Source: Thermomucor indicae-seudaticae
Lineage: Eukaryota; Mucoromycota; Mucoromycetes; Mucorales; Lichtheimiaceae
Length of the DNA stretch: 54,039 bases
Reading direction: 5' to 3'
Assembly: GCA_000787465.1 (NCBI GenBank)
Contig: JSYX01000153.1
Span: 1-54,039, forward strand
Shown here: positions 47,041-54,039 of the stretch, piece by piece
Position numbering within the stretch: the stretch's first letter is position 1
How the letters are laid out: every line of letters starts with the position of its first letter
Position numbers and translations under genes: made by a program
The notes under the pieces: generated by a model
Seen by the model: only the letters and a program-made list of their open reading frames with translations
The model's database searches: none
What the model was told of the DNA's origin: nothing

Positions 47041-47285
47041 TTTAAAAGGAACAAGTTATTTAATATACGTTGAAAGATGATGGGCCTGTTGTGTTTGTGT
47101 GGTCAAGGTTACCACGCGTGCTGCAAAGTAAAGTTGCAGCGCGCGCATAGTAATTCTCCAAGGGCAGTAACGGATTGATGGCTGAGCCTCAAAAAAAAAA
47201 AGATGAGAGATGAAACCGAGTTGCCGAAAAAAGAAGGAAAAATGACATTTTTCTCGTCCTCGTCCCTTCCCCACTTGTCAGCGAA

Positions 47286-49211
47286 ATGTGTGGCATTTCA
47301 GCAATTATTCTAGCGGATCCGAAGGGCATGGTATGTCCCGATCTGTTTGAGAGTCTGGGTCTATTACAGCATCGAGGCCAGGTAATTCAAGTACGAAAGT
47401 TGCTACTTGTTCTTGATTATTGAAACAACTCCATTGCCTCATGAAGGACGCTGCTGGTATTGTGACGTGTGGACCCAAAGGACGACTGTTCCAATGCAAA
47501 GGCAATGGCATGGTTCGGGATGTTTTTGACGAAAAGCAATTGTCCCGACTTGTCGGTAGTCTTGGTGTTGGCCATGGTAAATAAAAGCAAAGGTTTCGGG
47601 CAGGCCAAAGTGAGAGAGGGGACTGATGATATGATATAGTTCGGTATCCTACGGCTGGATCTTCGTCCATGTCTGAAGCTCAACCGTTTTACGTCAATTC
47701 GCCTTATGGTATCGTCTTTGCTCATGTAATGTATCCCCAGCCCATTTTAGCAAAACAATGAGAACTGACTCTTTATCATCCATCAGAACGGCAACCTCAC
47801 AAATGCACGGGAACTGCGCGTCTTCCTGGACCAGATTGCCCATCGACACATTAACACTGACTCGGATTCTGAGCTTCTTCTGAACATCCTTGCCAACAAT
47901 CTGCAAAAGACTGGCAAATCCAGGCAAGTGCCTCTATACAAAGAAAAGGAGGAGGAGGAGGAGGAATAGGTGACTGACTTTTACTTGCTAGAATCAATGA
48001 AGAGGATATCTTTACGGCCATCAAGGACCTATACGACCAATGCCGCGGCGCATACGCCTGTGTGGCCATGATCGCCGGTTTCGGCATCATTGGATTCCGC
48101 GACCCGCACGGGATCCGTCCTCTCGTCATGGGCCGCCGCAAAACGCCCGAGGGATACGACCACATGTTTGCATCCGAAAGCGTAGCCTTAGATGCGCTTG
48201 GATTCAACCAGTACGAAGACGTCCGACCGGGCGAAGCCATTATCATCACGCGCGAAAGGTTGTCGCGACGACAGTTGGTCGAGGCCAAAACGATTGCGCC
48301 GTGTATCTTTGAATACGTGTACTTTGCGCGCCAGGATAGTATCATTGACGGGATCTCGGTGTACAAGGCGCGGTTGGCGATGGGTGAAGCGTTGGCGGAT
48401 CAGGTGGTTCGATGCCTCGGCGGAAAGGAGCAGGTGTCGGATATCGATGTGGTCATCCCGGTGCCTGATACCAGTCGTGTGGCTGCGCTGCAGTTGTCGC
48501 ACAAGTTGAATATCCCGTACCGTGAAGGGTTCAACAAGAATCGCTATGTGGGTCGAACGTTTATCATGCCCGGACAACAAATGAGGTGAGACTCTTCTTC
48601 TTTGTTATTGGTCCTTGAGCATAGATTGACTCGCAAAACGTGATATTAGACGAAAGAATGTACGCCGAAAACTAAACGCCATGGCTCTTGAATTCAACGG
48701 CAAAAACGTTTTGATTGTAGACGGTGAGTCTTTCGATCTTTATATAAAGTGGGAATCATATGAGCAGAATTGACATTGGATCCATATAGATTCGATTGTT
48801 CGAGGTACAACATCCAAGGAAATCATCCAAATGGCTCGCGACGCAGGTGCCAAAAAGGTGTATTTTGCATCCTGTGCACCCGCGATCCGATACCCCAACG
48901 TGTACGGTATCGACATGCCGAGTCGCAAGGAACTCGTGGCCCACGGCAGAAACGACGAAGAAATCGCAGCTGCCATCGGCGCAGACAAGGTCATCTTCCA
49001 GGACTTGCATGATCTTGTTGAATCCGTGCGGCATTTCAACCCGGCCATTCAAACCTTTGATACGTCCGTTTTCGATAGCTGCTACGTGACCGGAGACGTC
49101 GATGAGTCCTACATGGCGTATATTGAAAGCGAACGCAGTGATGAGAACAAGGCGGCGGTAATGAACGGCGACAGCGACTGCGTCGGTTTGTATAATAGTT
49201 ACATGAAATAA
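47286..49211 (+). CDS. ADE4: Amidophosphoribosyltransferase (glutamine PRPP amidotransferase)
   Basis: Exon 1 from 47286 starts [12 protein letters not shown], so Cys2 is the N-terminal nucleophile of the glutaminase domain, and ends LLQHRGQ. Later exons: [62 protein letters not shown], then the transferase half with [31 protein letters not shown] and the PRPP-binding motif [13 protein letters not shown]. It ends LYNSYMK at TAA 49209-49211. It catalyses the first committed step of purine synthesis (PRPP plus glutamine to phosphoribosylamine). Seven or so short GT-AG introns; the full domain order is intact. It lies 245 bp after the Ark/Prk-like gene on the same strand. Confidence 0.95.
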
Positions 49212-49286
49212 TCATAGTTTTAGAGATCTCCTCTTTGTTGTTTATATCTATCTGTATACTTTGTCTTTGTGAGCTTCATAATAATA

Positions 49287-49541
49287 TCAATTGTGTTCGT
49301 CGGTATACATGGCATGTGAAAATAAAAACCGCAAAGTTAGTCTCACTGGAATTCTAGGGCCTTCAAATGCTCTTGCCGAGGTGACGGTACGATATCTTTC
49401 CCATTTACCCGTCAAGCTCTCTCCCTCTTGGATAACCGCCCAACCACCCATGGCTGCCTCAAAAGGATGTGGGCCAGCCAACAAATGTGCCCTCAAAACA
49501 TGGCATTCAATTGCCCCTGATTTGATGCTATTAGGTATCAG
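49287..49541 (-). CDS. Unrecognised protein-like ORF between ADE4 and NOG1
   Basis: The minus frame is open from about 49541 (NSIKSGAIECHVLRAHLLAG) through PHPFEAAMGGWAVIQEGES, KWERYRTVTSARAFEG and RFLFSHAMYTDEHN to a stop at 49287. Its only ATG start is at 49496. The amino-acid run looks protein-like (Gly/Trp/aromatic pattern), but the opposite strand is open too (49291-49629). I recognise no family. It could be a gene remnant or an unannotated short protein within the 3' regions of two convergent genes. Confidence 0.25.
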   Translation of the reverse strand: MIPNSIKSGAIECHVLRAHLLAGPHPFEAAMGGWAVIQEGESLTGKWERYRTVTSARAFEGPRIPVRLTLRFLFSHAMYTDEHN

Positions 49542-49663
49542 TTTGCTAAAATGTATGCTTGTTTGTCTTCGTAGAGCTTCCCCACATGAATGGCATAATG
49601 TACATATCTACTGTCTGGCTAGTAATTGATGACTCGAAACATGATTACTATATAGAATATCGT

Positions 49664-52090
49664 TTATCGACGATCGCGCGAACCCAAAGACGTCTTGCCA
49701 CTAAACAAGTGCTTGGGCATCTTCTCTTGTATAGCACGGTCAGCTTCACCACGTCTGCCGTGTTTGTTGGCCTGGAGCTGCACCAGTTTCTTTTGCTTAT
49801 CAGCTTCCAATTTTTGCTGTACACAAAGATACATTAATGATGAAGACAACCAATAAGTGCCTTTGTATGTTCTTTTTTTACTTACTCTGACGTTACGGAA
49901 ACCAAGGTTGCTCATTTCCCGAGCCATCACTTCATCACGTACAGCAGCATCAGCATCCTTGACCGCTTCATCCGGAAGAGATTCAGTAGCCTTGCGTTTC
50001 CGGTTAGTCACCGCATGATCCACATTAGCTTCAACACCCATATCCGCAAGCTTCTCTTTCATGTCCGAAATAGTAGAAGCCTAAAAACTCATGATGTGTT
50101 AAGGCAGCTCTTATAAATCAAATAGCTAAAGGTCCTTTACCTTAGCCTTGGTGTTCTTGGGCATGACAGGGTGATTGCGTGGAGCCATCCGCCGAGCAAG
50201 CATCATCAGTTTCTTACGTTCACGAATAGCATCTGCAGTGTTTCGCAATTCTTCTTCTTCTGAATCCATCTGATAACGTTCAACTGTCAGTCTGGAATTC
50301 TTAATAAGCACAACGCAACAAAATATACACATACAATGTGTTCATTGTCATCGTAGAATCCTTCCTGTTCAAGACGTTCTTCCTCCCGTTCAAGAGCCTC
50401 AAGCTTCTCTTCAATTTCTGGATCAATAAAGTCTGCAACATTGTGGCCCTGCCAAAATTCGGGGATAGCATCGTATTTCCATTCATCATTCGCCAACAGA
50501 TAGTTCTCTGTCAAAAAACAGCCGCGGTATCAGCAAACCTATGACGAGTACAAACAGACATTTTACGCTCGACACTTACTCCTGAGATCCACGTTGTATA
50601 CACCAGCTCCACCGTTCTCGGCCTCAAGATCTTTCTCGAGTTTACGTCTGTTTGGATCATTGGGATCATACTTGACGCGATTCAGTGCACCTTCAGGAAT
50701 ATTCGGCATACGAAGCTAGGAGCGATAAAGCATATCAATAACAATAGGCAAGTAATAAAACAGCAGAGAAAGAACCATACAATGTTGTCTCGTGCAGTAG
50801 GTGTTGCCAAATGTATCTTGTTAATGACATCGTTGATCTTGCTGCCTGCCATCTTCATCTGGACGCGTGCCGCCAACAGCTTGTCGCATGCGGTATTTCT
50901 CACATTCATCACACCTTCGTCCGAATAACATGACATGGTCAAAACAGTGGCGTTTTCTTGGGTTGCAATTTCCTCGATCCAAGCTCTCTGTTCCGGTGGA
51001 AGATCCTCAGGCCTCCTTTGATCCACTTTGTTAATGACAAGTACGATGGGCTTGTTGGCGAACAAAGGCTTAATGTTATGGAAAAGTTTGACCTTTGAAG
51101 AGACGATCAGCAAAAACTATCCATCCCGTCTTTTCACACTATTTTCCTTACTTGATCCTCAACGCTGTAACCGCATTGTTCTGAAAGGTCCATGAAATAC
51201 AAGATGCATGATCGCAAGTGAGCCATGGCCGTGATCGACTGCATTTCAATCGTGTTGCGTTCCTCGAGCGGATGATCCAAGATACCCGGAGTATCAATCA
51301 CTTGCCACCGCAGATATTTGTAATCCATGTGTCCAACGAATAACGACTTTGTCGTGAACGCATATGGTTGAACCTCAACGTCTGCACGCGTGATTTTGTT
51401 GATAAAGCTTGACTTCCCAACGTTGGGATAACCACAAATCAAGAGCGTCCGGGTGTTTGGATCGATCGATGGAAGACGAGACAAGTGTTGTCGGACCTGT
51501 TCCAGATACGCCAAGCTATCCTTTTGACGCTTCATAATCGTTGCCATTCTATATCACATATTGTTATAACGAACCAAGCTACTGTCTACACATAAACAAA
51601 AACTCTGCCAACCTTCCAAGAGCGGCTCGTTTCAGCTGTTTGCATCGGTAAAGCGAGTCACCAAACTTGAGCAAACGTACGTAATCCTTGGCAACCTGGT
51701 CAATCAAATGACGTGCTGTGTTAATTTGTCCCAAAGCAAGCTTGTAGTGATCCTTGTCGTATAACACATTCATAAGGTCGGCATAGAAAGGGTGAACATC
51801 CTAAAAAAAAGCCGCCGCCCTCCATCGTTAAGTCTCGAGCAATTCTCACCGCCATAAAGTTAAAGACTCACGTCGAGTTTGGGGAATTCCTCCAAAATCG
51901 CCTTAAACTTCTCTTCAAAGCTGTCCTGAGTAAATTTGACCTTGCGCATATAAAACTGTCGAATACGTCCAATCTTGTAGTTCTTGTGAATCACGGTCGG
52001 TGTCTTTCGTTGGGTTTTCGACAAAATAATGTCAATAAAGTCGCTTGCCGAGGGCACCGGCTCAATCTTTTTGAAGTTGTATAATGACAT
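49664..52090 (-). CDS. NOG1: Nucleolar GTP-binding protein 1 (60S ribosome assembly GTPase)
   Basis: Starts at 52090 with [20 protein letters not shown] and [19 protein letters not shown], the conserved NOG1 N-terminus. Next exons: [20 protein letters not shown] and [16 protein letters not shown]. The GTPase part has [17 protein letters not shown] (G1), [12 protein letters not shown] (G3), [14 protein letters not shown] and VINKVDQR (G4). The C-terminal part has [49 protein letters not shown] and a basic tail ending at 49664. NOG1 joins pre-60S particles in the nucleolus and is required for their maturation. All junctions seen are GT-AG with frame kept. It converges on ADE4. Confidence 0.95.
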
Positions 52091-52895
52091 GTTCGTGCGA
52101 TGATATATACGGCAGACGTTATTCGCCAGACAGCAAAAAGTAAAAAAAAAAAGGTGCTCACAAAAAAATGGGAGGAAAAAGCCACAAATCCATGCTTCGT
52201 TAATTGAGACACAACTCCGCATCCTCGTTAATGCGCTTTTGAGCTCTGCTAAGTATTAGACTATATCGAAAAATCTCAAAGCAACATAAATCAACTAGGT
52301 CGCTACTTGGATAGCTAGCATCTTCTGCCTTGTTCAGCTTGGTCTCGGCAAGTGTTTTACCCGTAATATTAATTAAGCATCTGCTTTCTGAGGGCCGAAA
52401 CAGGTTGCCTGGGAGTTAATTTTTCGTCTCGTCTCCCGCTCCACTATAAGGGTCGCTCCTTGCAAGTAACGTCGCGGCGGGCAATGCGGATACTTTTTTA
52501 ATTAGTGTTCTATTTGAGCTTGGTGAAAACGCCGAGATTGCGCACGAGCCGTCCCCAATAATCTCGGTGGGAATGGTTCAGACATTGCCAATCTCACCAA
52601 ACTTTCGGTAATAGTAATTCAGAGTCTATAGATTGTTACCATGATATTTTCAGCGTTCAAGACAAAAAGCAATGATCAATTTTTATGCATAAAATCTTCA
52701 CTGATAAATACAACCCTCAATTCTCATTAGTTAACGCCTCTTGGCCTTATAATAAAAGATACCCCTCTAAGCTTCACGCGTCTCCTTGCTTAGCCATTGG
52801 ATGACTTCCAAAACTCCATATTTCATAAAATCTATGAAACATGACACAAGCAGTGACAGGCTATATGTCAGTGATGGCTTCCAAAACTACTTATT
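52091..52895. other. Intergenic, AT-rich, with a short diverged duplication
   Basis: No ORF of note. It contains the NOG1 promoter side (including a poly-A tract at about 52143-52152) and two similar segments: GATGACTTCCAAAACTCCAT at 52800-52819 and GATGGCTTCCAAAACTACTT at 52873-52892, each followed by a TTTCATAAA-like run. Confidence 0.6.
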
Positions 52896-53728
52896 TTATA
52901 AATTTCGTTCATCACGATTCTCGAGCCATTCTCTGTAGTATACGTTTCGAATTTGATTAATGCCAACTGTATTAGTTCTAAAATTGTGTAAATGAAATAT
53001 GACGCCTAAAATTTGCCGCCTTTTATGCTTGTCACTCGGTAGACGCACCCTAAGCCTGGCAAAGGCTGCTTCCAAAGCCCGCATTCCCCATTCTGCGGCT
53101 TGTCTGTTCCTTGTAATCACCGCATACCGACCTCTTTGAGACCGATCGTACTTCGTACTGGTCTCCTTCGGCACGCTCAGAATCTTATCAGCTAATTCCC
53201 CTGATGCAGAGAATGCTGAATCCGCGAGGATGCGAAAGTCAGGAGGTGTGCAACTGATGAGTAGTTTATACCAAGGGGCGGCAACGTTGGCGTCATGCCA
53301 GAATCCCGCGCAATTGTACCTATAAAGTTGACATTATGATGAGCATAATATCATTTCAGAAGATAAGATATTGCTTACCGGACCCAACAAATGCACCCGT
53401 CCGGTTTGTAAACAATCACTTGCGACACACAGCATTTACACTTCCAACCATTGTAATACGCATTTTGTTCTTTTCGGTCACTGGGTTCTTGTATGTCAAT
53501 GTTTAGAGCATCGACGAAGCCGAATACACCTTGAAGGCTGGGTTCCTTCTCTTGTACCATCCGCGCGCAACGTTCCATCTCGGATACACTTGGCCATTTG
53601 ATCGTCCACCTTTCGTCGTCCTTCTTGAAGACCTTTTCCAATGTCAAACCCATATTGACAGCCCTGGAGATGGTTGCAGGTGTGGCGCCGAAAATGATCT
53701 CTTGTTTCATGGACATACGAAGCTTCAT
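52896..53728 (-). pseudogene. PIF/Harbinger-type DDE transposase (HARBI1-like), N-terminally short
   Basis: Exon 1 (53728-53379) has ATPATISRAVNMGL, ERWTIKWPSVSEMERCARM and the first catalytic block GVFGFVDALN, then EQNAYYNGWKCKCCVSQ. A 59-nt intron (53378-53320) splices in frame to NCAGFWHDANVAAPWYKLL, the second Asp block FRILADSAF, and the Glu block AAEWGMRALEAAFARLRV, ending at 52896. This is the DDE_Tnp_4 layout of PIF/Harbinger elements and HARBI1. Only about 260 residues are covered, short of a typical 350-400. The frame upstream of 53728 hits a stop, so the N-terminal DNA-binding part is missing or in an unresolved exon. No TIRs are seen. Confidence 0.75.
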
Positions 53729-54016
53729 CCAGCGTAATGCAGCAATGTTTGAGGTTTTTGAAAGTCATCCAATCAGTGAGGACGTCAATAACTTCAATCC
53801 CCTCAACGGGACCATCGACTGCTTTTTATACCTTTTCTTCAGATAGATGCTAAAAATTTTTTCCTATCTGAGATCGATAATTCTACGAATGAGAGAAAGG
53901 AATGAAAACCGTTAGAACGAAGTCTTGCCAGAACAGGCTTCCAAGGGGAAAACGGTTTAACCGCATCTTTGTGCCTACTCCTTAAGTATCTTCTGCTGGA
54001 ATTAGCAGGCACATCA

Positions 54017-54039
54017 GTCGCTATGGCGGAGTGGTTAAC
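54017..54039 (+). tRNA. 5' end of a tRNA gene (probably tRNA-Ser), cut by the window edge
   Basis: GTCGCTATGGCGGAGTGGTT at 54017-54036 looks like an acceptor strand, then a pol III A-box and D-arm (TGGCGGAGTGG), in the form usual for eukaryotic tRNA-Ser or tRNA-Leu. The GGTTAA run fits a class II tRNA. The anticodon and 3' half lie beyond the window, so identity is not certain. Confidence 0.7.

Noticed and set aside
48040..48580. Several long ORFs on both strands over the amidophosphoribosyltransferase exon
   Set aside because: Shadows caused by high-GC codon bias of the real exon.

Overview
The window looks like nuclear DNA of a filamentous fungus, most probably an early-diverging one of the Mucoromycota type. 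Genes are compact and rich in short (about 55-80 nt) GT-AG introns, lie a few hundred bases apart, and belong to eukaryotic housekeeping families. I cannot name the species from sequence alone.

Layout: (a) 1-2310, a broken LINE-type retrotransposon interrupted by a small terminal-inverted-repeat (TIR) element, then about 2.9 kb without a recognisable gene. (b) 5206-31080, a gene-rich block: a PX-domain AGC kinase (+), GPN1 GTPase (-), RAD17 checkpoint clamp loader (-), a TPR/PB1 protein of the p67phox/NoxR type (-), a LIM-RhoGAP protein (+), mitochondrial [2Fe-2S] ferredoxin (+), EMG1/NEP1 rRNA methyltransferase (+), a DIPP-type Nudix hydrolase (+) facing a decayed Nudix paralogue (-), a NUP155/NUP170 nucleoporin (+), HMG-CoA synthase (-) and a GUCD1-like protein (-). 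(c) about 31.1-44.4 kb, a gene-poor, repeat-rich accessory region. It holds an unresolved gene at 31.1 kb, two diverged copies of an unclassified >2 kb repeat, nested TIR elements (one pogo/Tigger-like with a TA target duplication), tRNA-like relics and several unrecognised ORFs. (d) 44630-52090, a second gene-rich block: an Ark/Prk (NAK) kinase (+), amidophosphoribosyltransferase (+) and the NOG1 ribosome-assembly GTPase (-). (e) 52.1-54.0 kb, a PIF/Harbinger-type transposase remnant and the first bases of a tRNA gene, probably tRNA-Ser.

The genes do not form one pathway. There are loose functional links only: EMG1 and NOG1 in ribosome biogenesis, and the LIM-RhoGAP, TPR/PB1 and Ark/Prk proteins in Rho/actin/polarity processes.

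The most informative unusual structure is in region (c). The two repeat copies act as each other's empty site: copy 1 carries a 224-bp TIR insertion absent from copy 2, and copy 2 carries a 961-bp TA-flanked element and a roughly 720-bp inverted-repeat-bounded insertion absent from copy 1. I found no CRISPR array, operon or convincing new multi-gene system. Exon boundaries were read by eye from GT-AG sites and frame continuity and have not been tested against transcripts.
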